A stretch of 64,000 nucleotides of DNA from Phialocephala subalpina (lineage: Eukaryota; Ascomycota; Leotiomycetes; Helotiales; Mollisiaceae): NCBI GenBank assembly GCA_900073065.1, contig FJOG01000015.1:877791-941790 (forward strand), written 5' to 3'. The notes beneath the pieces are model-generated. The model had not been told where the DNA came from. It saw nothing but the letters and a program-made list of their open reading frames with translations, and did no database searches. Below are positions 22,833-33,723 of this stretch, piece after piece (the first letter of the stretch is position 1; every line of letters starts with the position of its first letter). Position numbers and translations under genes: made by a program.

Positions 22833-24033
22833 ATGCCTTATTCACTCCAGGGGAGGAACGTCCTGGTTACGGGAGGGTCCAGGTAAATGTGTAGGCTCTC
22901 TCGTACAATTTTTTTCTGATGATTGTATAAGGGGTCTAGGAGCATTGATTTGCGAGAAATTTGCCACCGAAGGTTGCAACATTGCAGTCAATTATGTGTC
23001 CAACTTCGACGCGTCTACAAAGGTCGCAGAGAAACTTCAACAGAACTTTGGAGTGAAGACCTGTGTTGTGGAAGGCGTAAGTTTTCAATACGATTTGATC
23101 AAAATGCTTTGCCCATTTCTGAGTTTTCTAGGATGCCGGAATTGCAGAAGATAATTCCCGCCTGGTCAGGGAGACGATTGAGAAGCTGGGCGGTTTGGAT
23201 ATTATTGTTGCGAATGCAGGCTGGACAAGAATGACGAAACACGGCGATATCTATGATATGTCTTATGATGAATGGAATAAGGTTCGTGAATAGTCCTTGA
23301 AATGGGCAAATCGTTTTCTGATAATGACCAATCTAAACAGTGCTGGGCTATAAACGTTATGTCACACCTCCAGCTCATGCAAGAAGTAGTTCCCATATTC
23401 AAGGCAAATCCTGATGGAGGAGTCTATCTCATCACATCCTCCATCGCTGTAAGCAGCCAAATCCCCACATACTAATGGATCAAGTTCTCAAATTGGTGTT
23501 CCCAGGGCATCTCTTCAATGGGAAGTAGCGTCGCATATTCAGTGACCAAGGCAGCGGGTCTGCAGCTGATGAAAAACCTCGCATTCTCCCAAGGACCCAA
23601 GATCAGAGTCAACGCTGTACTTCCAGGCCTCCTTTTGACAGAATGGGTATGAACCTCGTTGCATTTTCTTGTTCTCGGAAATTCGTTGACAGTGGATCCT
23701 GTGCAGGGCCAGAAGTTTCCGGAGCAATTGATCCAGGGCCTGAACAGCAGAGCTACCTTGAAGCATGAGGTTTGTCGTACAATCTCTGGATTTTAAGTCC
23801 GATCATGCGCCGACAATCTTTAAATAGACGTATCTAGACGACTGTGCAGATGCCTTCATTAGCTTGGCAAAGAATAACTCCATGACGGGTCAGCAGATTA
23901 TTGTTGGTGAGTCCTCTGAAGCATTCAAACCCGGGTGTTTTGACGGCATGAATGTAGCAAATGTTGATGAACTACAGATTCTGGATTGATCATGGGAAGT
24001 CTCCCGCCGCCCGGAACCCTTCCTACTTTGTAA
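22833..24033 (+). CDS. Short-chain dehydrogenase/reductase (SDR)
   Basis: A classical NAD(P)-dependent SDR. The Rossmann glycine motif 'TGGSRGLG' is formed across intron 1 (acceptor ATAAG near 22930). Then follow 'VANAG' (the NNAG-like motif), catalytic Ser in 'YLITSSIAGISSMGSS', catalytic 'YSVTK' and 'RVNAVLPGLLLTEW', the PG motif after beta-6. Several introns (about 22882-22930, 23077-23132, 23280-23340, 23451-23506, 23647-23706, 23769-23827, 23906-23978) keep one frame to the TAA at 24031. The C-terminus 'MTGQQIIVDSGLIMGSLPPP' is ordinary for the family. It probably oxidises or reduces an alcohol or dihydrodiol in the aromatic pathway suggested by its neighbours. It converges on the monooxygenase gene. 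Confidence 0.85.
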
Positions 24034-24425
24034 TCGCAGTCGTCTCAAATTGGTTATTGGAAATAGGGATTTTGGGCGCTAATAGGCACTCGCCTTATGG
24101 GGGTTTGTATGACGATATAGGACATCAGAGCCTATAGGAGAGACGTCAAAGCCTGTCAGAGGCCACCGTGGCATGTACATACCCTACAAATAGGCACCTC
24201 ACCTCCTGTAGCTGAATGGACATGGAAATCGCTGAGAGCAGTCGCTGAAATCAACACTGGTGTCCTAGGCGTCCTAATTTACATCAACCCGCGCTTTTCG
24301 CATTCGCCTCCCTGTCTCAAGATTGCGGAATGATCGCGGGACCTGAGAAGTCTGACAGAAATGCGATTCATTCTCGTATATTATTTTATGCCAAGCGCTA
24401 TAATCCGAATCCACCTCTCATCCCT
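24034..24425. other. Convergent intergenic region
   Basis: 3' flanks of the SDR (+) and monooxygenase (-) genes. No other feature seen. Confidence 0.5.
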
Positions 24426-26289
24426 TCACAGACCCAGCTTCTGATTCAACAATCTAAGGCACTGTCGCAGCTCATCAAGTGACTTCGCCGCCCCAAACAC
24501 AATGAAGTCTGGACGAACAATCGCATATTTCGTTCCCGGCGGCAAGCTGGCAATATAAGCACTCTCCTTGTACCCTGGTCGGAGTTTCTTGCCTCCAAGA
24601 TCCCTCTCAGGGCAAGTGCGCACAGTGCTCCGGCTGCCCTTCCCAGAGATTGACACAAGAGACTTCGGCGACAGAACCGATGGCGGCACGTTGCTTTCTT
24701 TGAGCAGACTTCTCACATTCTCCTCGTCGTCTTTCGCAGTGTTGCTGCTCACAATCAGCACCGTCATTGCAGCCGTCGACCCTTTTAACAATTCATCCGA
24801 CAGTTGGGGATCCTGGCAGCCGGATTGGACGTAAATCTGTGCCAATTTTCCACCTCCTCCATATTGTTCCAGAAAGAAGCCATCTTTCGTCTTCTTGTAA
24901 CCTGCTCTTTCACCCTCAGTCGACCATGGCGAGAGATGACGGAAAAGACCAAGGCTCCAAGCAAACATCATCGCCTTTCTTACGAGATAGAAAGGCCACG
25001 ATTCAATTGCGTTGGCTAATTTCCCATTTCCCATGGTCAATCGCGCGGAATCGTCCACACCCTGGCGTCGTTCCCGACTCCACGCTTCCAGTATCTTGTC
25101 TCGCGACTCATCCAAGATCGAAGGCTCGCGATGGAGCACAGCCAGACGCCAGGCCAATGCATGCGCATCCCGAATCCCACACGCGATTCCCTGGCCACCA
25201 AAGGGAGGGAAAACATGAGCCGCATCACCAATCAGAACCGTGCGCCGATGAAACCACTTGTTGACGACCTTCTGGCAGAACGTAAACGGTCGACACCTCC
25301 GGATCTCAATGCAGTCCTTGGGAAACACAACATCGCCCTGCGCCAACCTCCTTCCCTGATTATCATGACTGCGTGTCAACATCGGCATCAAATGTTCCCA
25401 GAGCAAGGCTTCCGGATCCTTCAAGTCATCCCAATCAGGCTCCGCAAACTCATGCCGCCAGAACCGCGATTCCAGAGGCCCGAAGCGTCCGCAGGCCGTC
25501 GCTTTACCTGGAGGACTGCAGAAGTGCCAGCCGGCGGGCCAGAACAAATCGTATACTTCTTGTGGCCTGAAGCCTTTCCCCCACAGCGGGAATTCAGGAT
25601 GAGTTTCTGGTGTTGGCAATTGGATCTTCAGGTTCGCTGCGACCCAAGTCCCAGTGTACGTGAATAGACCGACTTCTTGTTTAATGCCTGCGGTGGGCTC
25701 CAAAAACCGCTTTCGCACCACGCCAGTTTTACCGTCTGCGCCGACGAGATAGGAACACTTGACGCGCTTCACGGTATTCCGATCGTCGTGATACTCCACA
25801 ATCACTCCATCGTCCAGGTCTTCTCGTCCGACGACTTCGGAGCCGGTGCGAAGCGTGCAATGTGGGGATTTGGCGATTTTATCTCGCAGGGCATTTTCGA
25901 GTTTTGGTTGGATTTGGAGGATGCTATCGGGTACGGTTTGCTCCAAGACATCGACCGTCTGATCCATGCAGACGAAAGGAGGATTCTTGAAGTTGCTTCG
26001 ATGGAAGTTTACCGTTTCGACTTCTGCGAACCCAAGGTAAAGTTAATCGTGGAAGTAAAGCAATATTTTAGTTTCACTTACGATGTCCAATAGCATCCAT
26101 CTCGTCCCCAATACCGACATGGGTGAAAATCCTCACAGCATCGCCCGCTAAGAACACTCCTCTCGGATCTTCATTGACTGCTTTTTCCTTCTCCAGAATG
26201 ACCGAAGGGATCTCATGGATGGCGAGAGACAATGCAAGCGTAAGGCCAGCCGGACCAGCGCCTACGATCACAACAGGGAATTCCTCCAT
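24426..26289 (-). CDS. FAD-dependent aromatic monooxygenase (phenol hydroxylase/MhpA-like)
   Basis: A flavoprotein hydroxylase that would add oxygen to a phenolic ring using NAD(P)H. Exon 1 (26289 to about 26081) encodes the dinucleotide-binding motif 'VVIVGAGPAGLTLALSL' and 'EDPRGVFLAGDAVRIF'. A single intron with GTAAGT donor and CGCAG acceptor joins it to the long exon. That exon carries the DG motif 'YLVGADGKTGVVRKRF' and the FAD-ribityl GD motif 'VLIGDAAHVFPPFGGQG', then a C-terminal thioredoxin-like extension ('YAIVRPDFIVFGAAKS'), as in MhpA and phenol hydroxylases. About 590 residues, normal for the group. It is transcribed divergently from the ring-cleavage dioxygenase across a 410-bp promoter, which argues for joint control. 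Confidence 0.85.
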
Positions 26290-26698
26290 CTTTCACGGAC
26301 AAGCACCGATTGAGGATGAAGAGGCGACACGTGATCAATATCCTCTTTTGAACTTCAAAGTCAAAGAAAACTTTCTGGAACGGTTTTCAAAGCATCTCCC
26401 TGTCAAGCGCGATATATTATTCATTTTCCCGGATGATGCGGTCATCTTGGTTCCGCCGTGACCCCGTGTAAGAAAGGAGTTTCCCCAGTTCCCCGGATTA
26501 ACTACCTGCACCCCGCGGAGCAACAACTTCGGAGAAGCCTATCTCTCCACGCAGCCACCCCGCTGCGTCGTCTTTGGTGCCCCCGGCTTGGCCGTGGCCC
26601 ATTATTTGCGTTCTGTCAGCTTTCAAAGGGCGCCGGAATATTAAAGCCAAAAGTCCGCTCGGCGTCAGTCGTTCACACGGCACAGAATCCACACCAGA
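26290..26698. promoter_or_regulatory. Divergent promoter between monooxygenase and dioxygenase
   Basis: A 409-bp gap between two divergent start codons. It contains CG-rich patches such as CCCCGCGGAG (26512-26521) and CACGTG-like ACACGTGA (26329), possible binding sites for Zn2Cys6 or bHLH/bZIP factors. No site can be proven by eye. Confidence 0.45.
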
Positions 26699-27920
26699 AT
26701 GTTGAATATTTTGAGTGTGCTTTCCTGCCTACCCAGATTCGTCCGCGAGTTCATCATTCCAGACATGTAAGTTGCTCTGCTCCTGCTCCGTTGCGTGTTA
26801 TTTCGAGAATCACTCACCAAGTGATTCCTCAATTCCACAGGTCAATTCCAGACGTAAAGAACGATCCCTCAAAAGTGCAGCTCATCCGGCTCTCACACGT
26901 CTACTTCTCCCACCCCAACCTCAAAGAGTTCACCAAATTTGCGCTCGACTTCGGATTCGTCGAAGCGCACCGCGATAATGATACCATCTATTTCCGCGGC
27001 TATGGGAAAGATCCCTACTGCTACGTCGCCATGGAGAGCAAGGATGGGAAACCACATTTTGGCGGCGGGGCGTTCGTAGCTGCGAGTAGGGAAGAGTTCG
27101 AGAAGGCGAAGAATATTGAGGGCGCTTTGGTGAAGAGCCTGAACGCGCCGGGGGGTGGAGAGATGGTGACGTTTGCAAGGCCGGGAGATACGTTCATGCA
27201 TGTTGTGTTTGGGCAGGAAGAGAGAGCGGTTGAGACGGAGCATGTACCGACCGCGACGCATGAGAATTTGGGGGCGTTCAATACGCCTTTTGAGAAGCCT
27301 AGGCAGGGTAAGTACTTAGCTAATAACACAATGGGACTCTTCGGTTTAGGTACTGACGATTGTGTGCAGGGCAGTTCCAGCGCTTCCACGAAGGACCGGC
27401 TCTGGTCCATAAACTGGGCCACTTTGGCTACGTCTGTAGGGATTTTGACAGCGAATTGGAGTTTTATACGTCGAACTTCAATTTCGTACACTCGGATATT
27501 CTCTTCCATCCGAAATTCTCAAACATTGATGTCCTGACATTCATGCATCTCGATCTTGGCAAGGAATACTCGGATCACCACACCTTGTTCCTACAGCGTG
27601 CGCCGCCCGAGGTAAAGAAGACATACGTCCATCACAGTTCCTTCGAAGTAGCGGATTTCGATACTCAACTCATCGGTCATGAATGGTTGGGCAAAAAAGG
27701 TTGGAAGAGTGTCTGGGGCGTCGGCAGACATATCCTTGGGAGCCAGATTTTCGATTATTGGATGGATCCAAGTGGCTTTAAGATTGAACATTATGCGGAT
27801 GGGGATATCGTGAATGATGAGAAGGAGGCGAGGAAGGAGGTTGCGGGCGCGATTTCCATTTGGGGCCCCGAGTTGCCGAAAGACTTTGGGGAAGATAGCA
27901 CGTTGGTTGCTTTCAGTTAG
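26699..27920 (+). CDS. Two-domain extradiol (VOC/glyoxalase-fold) dioxygenase
   Basis: A type I extradiol ring-cleavage dioxygenase, related to catechol 2,3-dioxygenases. The N-terminal half starts with 'LIRLSHVYFSHPNLKEFTKF'. The C-terminal catalytic half has the three expected metal ligands: His in 'LVHKLGHFGYVCRD', His in 'TYVHHSSFEVADFD' and Glu in 'DPSGFKIEHYADGD'. Introns 26767-26840 and about 27308-27369 restore the frame. With the first intron spliced, translation can start at the ATG at 26699. An ATG formed across the splice junction would also serve. It would open the catechol-type ring made by the adjacent monooxygenase. About 360 residues, normal length. Confidence 0.85.
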
Positions 27921-28520
27921 ACGGTGTCTGCGAGGACATGGATTGAGGGCTTACAGGTTGGGGAGGAGAAATCGGGAAATGGGTTGGCTAGCAAAGTGTT
28001 TTGTGAAATAGTTAATCTATGACCGTTTTCAAGGATAAAGCTTTTGTATACGCTTGTTGACTTTCGCTCACTGTCCTCTTGGAAGTGGTGTAGAGGTCGT
28101 GAGTGTGAGCTCAAAAGCTGGTTGTCTTAGCCTTATCAGCTCGATACCAGACAAACGCTAAGCGCAACAACAGCAAAGGTCTCATCGACGGCTATTCACA
28201 CACAAAGCTTCTCCCTAGCAGGGATTTCACTTAGCCGATGTACCCTCCCTTTTCCTGATGCGCCTCGTCTAAAAAGACAAGGACACCAAGGAGGATATTA
28301 TGGCGAAGCTGAAGCAGCTACATCTTACTCTCACAGCCTATACTTAAGACAATCACAAGGTAAACAGAAAATCAAATAATCGAAAATAAGAAGACCCATT
28401 TAGCTAAGATGTTCTGTCCAAGACTCTGTACGAGTTTCAGGAAGGGGAGGGGACCCTTTCAGCAATCAATGTGAACAAGTATATCCACAGAGGGTAGCCA
28501 AGGAGCCGCTCCCATAGGAG
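27921..28520. other. Convergent intergenic region
   Basis: 3' flanks of the dioxygenase (+) and hydrolase (-) genes; nothing further recognised. Confidence 0.5.
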
Positions 28521-29598
28521 TCAACTGAAAGCTATCTTGTTTCGCAAAATTCCGATGTTGGAAATCTCCACCTCGACCACGTCGCCATTTTTTAAGAAAT
28601 AGCGTGGCTTCCTGAAGGCTCCCACTCCGCTTGGAGTCCCAGTCATGACAGCTGTGCCTCTTGGAATGGTTGTTCCTGTAATCGTACTTTCATCAGCATA
28701 TCGTTCCCTAAATTGCTACAAATATCAATGGCTTACCTTGGCTCATGCGACTCAGAATCTTCGCAGGACCCCATATCAAATCTTTCATGAACTCCGAGTC
28801 TTGCATCACCTCCCCATTGACCCTTGTTATCAATTTGAATCCTTCGCCCTTCTTGAAAACTTCTGGGCTGATCAACGTTGGTCCAATAGGCGCGAATTTG
28901 TCGAAGGCCTTGGCGAAGAAGAATTGTCCACCGCATTGGTCGGGCATTTGAAACATGCGGCAAGAGATGTCATTGCCAGCTGTGTAACCCAAAATGCATG
29001 ATTCGGCTTCTGCGGGGCTGATGTCTTTGCACTCTTTCGAGGTGATGAAAGTGAGCTCGCCCTGCATAACCAAGACAAATTAGTGAGTGGTCGGAAAGAT
29101 TAGGCCAAGCGGGAGAGAGATGATTTTACCTCATAATCTGGCAAACTCGATGCACAGAACGTGTTCATGGGGATGTCTTCGTCCGGATCGGCTAATGATG
29201 TGACTGGCTTTGTCCAAAGCGGAGGGTTCTTTGGGATTGGAAGCTGCGAGAATGTCAGCGCAGGTTGAGCGGGTTTGTTAATACATCTTACTTTTGCTTC
29301 TTCCGCGTGTGTTCTATAGTTCATGCCAACGCAGTAAATCGGCACTCCGAGATAAGGAAGGGGCGCAAGCAGCTATGTTCAAGTTAGCAAAAGATATCGT
29401 AGATCGAGAATTAAGGATATTTACCTTCCCTAACGTAACTTCGAAAGCTTTTCCACTTCCCAGCTCATCGAAAGACTTGTGGGCGTTGATTTTGGATCCA
29501 GGTTTCGGGGCTTCGAGCATGTCAACGCCCAAATCAGCGAAGTAGATTTCATCGCTGTCAGCGGCCTGAAAGCGAATGAGGCGCGAGAACCTGGGCAT
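28521..29598 (-). CDS. Fumarylacetoacetate hydrolase family protein
   Basis: An FAH-superfamily enzyme (hydrolase, hydratase or decarboxylase of oxo-acids from ring cleavage). Exons on the minus strand encode 'MPRFSRLIRFQAADSDEIYF', then 'CVGMNYRTHAEEA' (start of the catalytic FAH fold), 'KPVTSLADPDEDIP' and 'SLPDYEGELTFI' with the Glu metal ligand, 'GYTAGNDISCRMFQ' with the D-I-S block, and after a last intron (about 28737-28675) 'IPRGTAVMTGTPSGVGAFRK', the conserved tail. Several introns are required. Members of this family include HpcE and MhpD-type enzymes of meta-cleavage pathways as well as fumarylpyruvate hydrolases; the exact reaction cannot be told by eye. The position next to monooxygenase and dioxygenase genes supports a role late in aromatic catabolism. 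Confidence 0.8.
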
Positions 29599-30639
29599 TT
29601 TGCTTGTATGGGTTTAAAAGGAGCACTTGCGGGCGTTATCTTAGAACAGAATTTGTTAATGCTACCGCGAGATGACCAGTTGCTGTGCCTTCAAGAAAGA
29701 AGCGCTCAGCGCCTATATGAATGCAACAGACAATGCGTAAACGGAAATAGAAATCATCCTGCGACCTGCAATCTCGAGGACCCATCCCCACCCCTTCGGT
29801 GGTCAAGGAAGGGGCAAATGCACTCGTAGTGAGATCCTCCGTGGAGGATATCGTCGACGCGTAGCGTCGCTTGGAATATTCCGAACCACGCCGCGGCGCA
29901 TCGAAAACCCTATGACGCCTGCGCGGCGGAAGAACTTCAATTGGACAATTGATTCGAGCAATGTACCTGCACTTGCCTTGGGACGGGTTGTCTGCAAGTC
30001 CCGTCGTAAGAGGATAAATTGGAAGTGAAATGGGAAGTCGCGAAATCACGCAGTATCTAGTAACCGAGATCCCACCAGAAATCCGTCCCACCCAAAATCC
30101 CATTTTAACTTATGTAATAAAATTGAAATATCTCAATCACTCTTAAATAAAAAATTTGGAATTTAAAACTTAAATATCTATATTAAACCTTGTACGAAGG
30201 TCGGTTTCAAAAGTCTCGGGACTTTTGCGCTTGAATCACTAAAATGCCCTGAAGCAGGAGATGTCCAGGCTCTCAATTGCTATATTCCAAGGGCTTCGGG
30301 GTCATCGTCGCTATGGCAGCAGGGTAGTACTCGCTATATAGCGTACCTTGTAAAGATCGGCCAACGAGTCATGCAATACTACGGAGATCGCGGCATAAAG
30401 TATCCGGGATTGCATTATAAACACTTTATAAGTTATTTTTTTTGGTTATTTTGATTGATATCAAAGGTTTGATTTTTGAGGATATATTGCCGGGGTCCGA
30501 TTTATAGTATGCTCGTAGCAATAGAAAGGGGCAGATTCCAAGTGTTGGTGCGATTCGGTGTATCGACATTATCAGTTGCGGAAGTGGTCAGGGCAAAATG
30601 TATGGTATTGATGTCAAATCTGTCTGTCTAGCTAAGTGG
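29599..30639. other. Intergenic with AT-rich patch
   Basis: A 155-codon open frame on the minus strand (29636-30103) has no domain features and is probably chance. 30105-30190 and 30420-30480 are AT-rich. No gene supported. Confidence 0.45.
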
Positions 30640-31021
30640 AAATGTCTGCTTGATATAGTCCTCTCGCTGGAACATCGGCATTAGGCCAAACCGCCTAGTG
30701 AAACTATGCATAACTGATGATGCGGCTTCATGCCAACATGCTACAATTTCCCCACTGCATTGATACCACTGATTACGAGTCCTCCTCAACTGACAGACAT
30801 GTTGTGATAGGTCGCACGAGAGGATCCTCCAAGTGAAAGCAGCAGTCCGATCTGTCATCGAATTTTCTGTGACTCGCGATATAGCACTTGCCGCGCCTTG
30901 TGTGGTCCAGCCCGCATTCTGATACTTCGACGATTCGAGGTTGGTGAATAGCATATTGCCATATTCGAGTTCGCAGCTCGACCGGGAGTTTGGAGAAAGA
31001 ATGAAATGCTTGTAGAGCCAT
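30640..31021 (-). pseudogene. Decayed 2EXR gene
   Basis: From the ATG at 31021 the frame reads a clear 2EXR start (FHSFSKLPVELRTRIWQYAI, then PRIVEVSE). About 80 codons later it ends in a stop. A different frame downstream (to about 30628) resembles the later 'AILxxCxExRxxxLxxYxxxF' block as 'VACWHEAASSVMHSFTRRFG'. The full-length family is 250-400 residues; here fewer than 130 survive, in two frames. I read it as a frameshifted and truncated copy. Confidence 0.6.
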
Positions 31022-31350
31022 AATAAAAAATGCAGTTTTTTGTGAGATGAAATCACAAGCTGAATGAAGAGCGAAAGTATATCGAGTGTAGAATTATGTG
31101 GGAAACTAGCATTCGATTTATGGGACCTAGTCTTTTAGCTCCCGTGTTCCTGACTCTCACCCCTCAGTGAATTTCTGCCGCTGACCCTTTCTGTTGATAA
31201 CAAAGTTGGGAGGTTTGGCGTTCAGATTCCGTACTTGAAGACCCTGTAACGATGCTGGAGAAATCCGTCACCTTAGGCCAGATAGAACATCGAACACCAA
31301 AGGAACATCGAATTTTTCCGACTGGGTGAGTGGACCAACGACTCCAGTGA
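31022..31350. other. Intergenic, no gene seen
   Basis: Gap between the 2EXR relic and the coiled-coil gene, both on the minus strand. Nothing recognised. Confidence 0.5.
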
Positions 31351-33431
31351 CTATTTCTTCGACCTAGAGACCTCGCCCAGCCAGTGATCAAGACTGTTCA
31401 GTACGCCAAAAAAGGGAGCACAGGATAAGTCCAATGCATCACTGAGAGGAGAAAGTACCTCCTTCGTCTGCTCGTGATTTCCCTCTGAGAATCGAGGATT
31501 AGATGAGAAGTTCGACGCAACAGAATCGTGACACTTTGGGGTATCACCCCACAGCCAGCGCCAATCTCTCGCATTTATATCAAATACGTAGCCCATGTCT
31601 TTCAACAGAATGGAAATTGCCAAGATAGGGCCACAAACGCGAAGTGGTCCATCCTCCTCCTCCTTATATGGCGTTGGTTTGAGCAGCCAACTCAAGAATC
31701 TAGTCCATTCTTCCACATGAGCTGTGCAGCCAGCCGAATCGGGAGATGCTCCATCTCTTAAGAATTCTGTGCGAGATAGCATTTTGGAATTGCGAAAGCG
31801 AAAATCTACTTCTGAACTGAGTCCTCGAGCTTGGGCAAAAAGTTTCCAGAATTTGATGTCGGAATGTAAGTTCGACCTCAAGTGCCGTTCTGGCGTTGCA
31901 CGAGTGGGGCGGTACTCGGCAGAACAAAGTGCCTCAACTAGGATATCGTGAACGATGCGATCTTTAGCATGATCATCGACAGGAAATGGCCAAGCAGACA
32001 TCGCTGAGATAAGAATGGCCATAATCCAGATAGCTGGTACTCCGGGGAAAGAAGCTTGGAAGACAAGTCCTTGCGCATTTGCAAATGGGCCTCGATCAGA
32101 GTCCTCCAGGTCTTGTTGTGCCGGCCACCTGAGGTCCAAATAATTCAAGTTCACCAGATCGTGTCGAGAGTGAAGAGCCCTGTAATAGTATCCATAATAC
32201 ACATTGCACGCGTGTTCGAATGCAGCGTCAGGGGCCGATTTCTTTTGGCAAGCCGTCAATGTTTCAGCGTTCGTGTCAAAGGGATTCAACAGGTTGTTAC
32301 ACTTGACAAGCTCCACCTGAGACTCGGATTGAGTGGTTGAGGTGTCGTTCCTGGGGTAAGCAGTGACCCGCCAAGTGTATTTGAACGTGGAAGGCTGCAA
32401 GACTCGTTTAGCATGCTCTTGTAGGCTTTTCAGAATGTACTGGACAAGATCAGTATCACAAAATATATGGATATATGGGGATTTGGGTGGCTTATAGAGT
32501 TGAGGACGTACAATGAGGCTTCTATACATGACCTCGAATGCGAGTAGTGCCGCAGATACGGCATTCCCCCTCTCCCGCAACTTCTTTTTCTTATTCTGGC
32601 TGCGAGTATTGCGGAATTCCTCCAAAATATCCTTCAATTCGTTGTCTTTCTGCTTCATCTGTTTACTCAACTCTTCGATTGCGTCCTTGAGTTGCGATAT
32701 TTCCTGCCGTGTTGCCTCGTGTTCGGCATCTCCGTGTTGGTCGGAGACGTGAATGGCTTCGATAACTTCGACTCGCGTGTTAACGTGTTGCTGGACGATA
32801 ATGTCGTCTGTCTGGATGTGCATTGCTCTGATATCGTTTGTTTGGACTTCGGTTTCTCGCTTGAAAACATCCTGCCCGTTGATGATAAGCTCAAGAATCT
32901 CGCGCGTCTTCGATGCGAGGAGTTCGTAGTCGTCCGATTGTTTGGTGCCCGCTTTATTGATTTGTTCTCTATAGAATGTGAGTATATTGTCCGAACCGCA
33001 ACATGGCCGGCCTACCTCAAGTCTACCACAATATGTAGGCTGATCTCGTCGCGGAACGACGAGAGGCGTTTCTCGATGCCTAGTATCTCCTCTTTGCTCC
33101 ATACACTGCGTAGAGCCTTCCTGAAGCTTGTCCACTTGCTCTTCCCATCCTGGATCGTCAGCTTGGCCAAAGCTTTGAGCAGCTCGTTCGCAATGTCTGT
33201 ACAGCGCAGACAGAGGGAATGGAGGGTTGTACTGTTTTCAATGCCTGAAATTGGTTTGATATCTTCTGCAAGAGCCAGAAGGTCAATTGTCACTGTTTTG
33301 AGGTCGGCATTTTCGACGAGGGCGCCATCGGCTGACTGGTAGCCTTCTTTGGTCTTTGATACCAGTTTGTTTGCAAAGTCGATAAATTGCACGATGTTCC
33401 CAACTAGACCGACAGCAGCAAGAGCGTCCAT
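31351..33431 (-). CDS. NLR-type N-terminal domain fused to coiled coil and unknown C-terminus
   Basis: Exon 1 (33431 to about 33014) begins 'MDALAAVGLVGNIVQFIDFA' and continues like the helical N-terminal domain found before NACHT or other NTPase modules in fungal STAND proteins. A GTAGGC...CTATAG intron joins it in frame ('DLREQINKAG') to a second exon of about 540 codons. That exon has a long charged helix, probably a coiled coil (around 'QLKDAIEELSKQMKQKDNEL', then a KKKK patch), and a C-terminal region with 'YIHIFCDTDLVQYILKSL', 'NVYYGYYYRALHSRHDLVNL' and 'DWRWLWGDTPKC' that I do not recognise. No Walker A motif is present, so the switch module of classic NLRs is missing. It may be an adaptor or signalling partner. 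Total about 680 residues. Confidence 0.65.
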
Positions 33432-33723
33432 GACAGTTCTTGCATATCTGGCGGCGTTGATGATATGTGAAGATTTGAGTTTGTCATTACGACAACTTTT
33501 TGGAGGTTCAACCTCACAGCCTCGTTGCTTTGCGATTGTGCCTGCAAGAATGCCGACAATGCACCTCTGAAATCAAGAGTCGGATGGTTGGTCAGTCGTG
33601 CATGAAGGGCGGAAGGCGCCTCGCTAAGCCACCCATCACACGAAGCACAGGATAGTTCGCAGATAATTCGACTGCAAGGGCGATTGGCGTCGGAGTGATA
33701 CATATCTTTGCAATGCTTTACCG

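Noticed and set aside
14890..26540. CGGAGAA-type motif in upstream regions of several cluster genes (near 14896, 19683, 22634 and 26529) as a regulator binding site
   Set aside because: The same 7-mer also occurs in unrelated places and inside coding regions (for example near 6258, 38833, 39105, 40639, 57073), about as often as expected by chance.
29636..30103. 155-codon open frame on the minus strand
   Set aside because: No domain, no signal peptide, biased composition, and it overlaps the upstream flank of the FAH gene.
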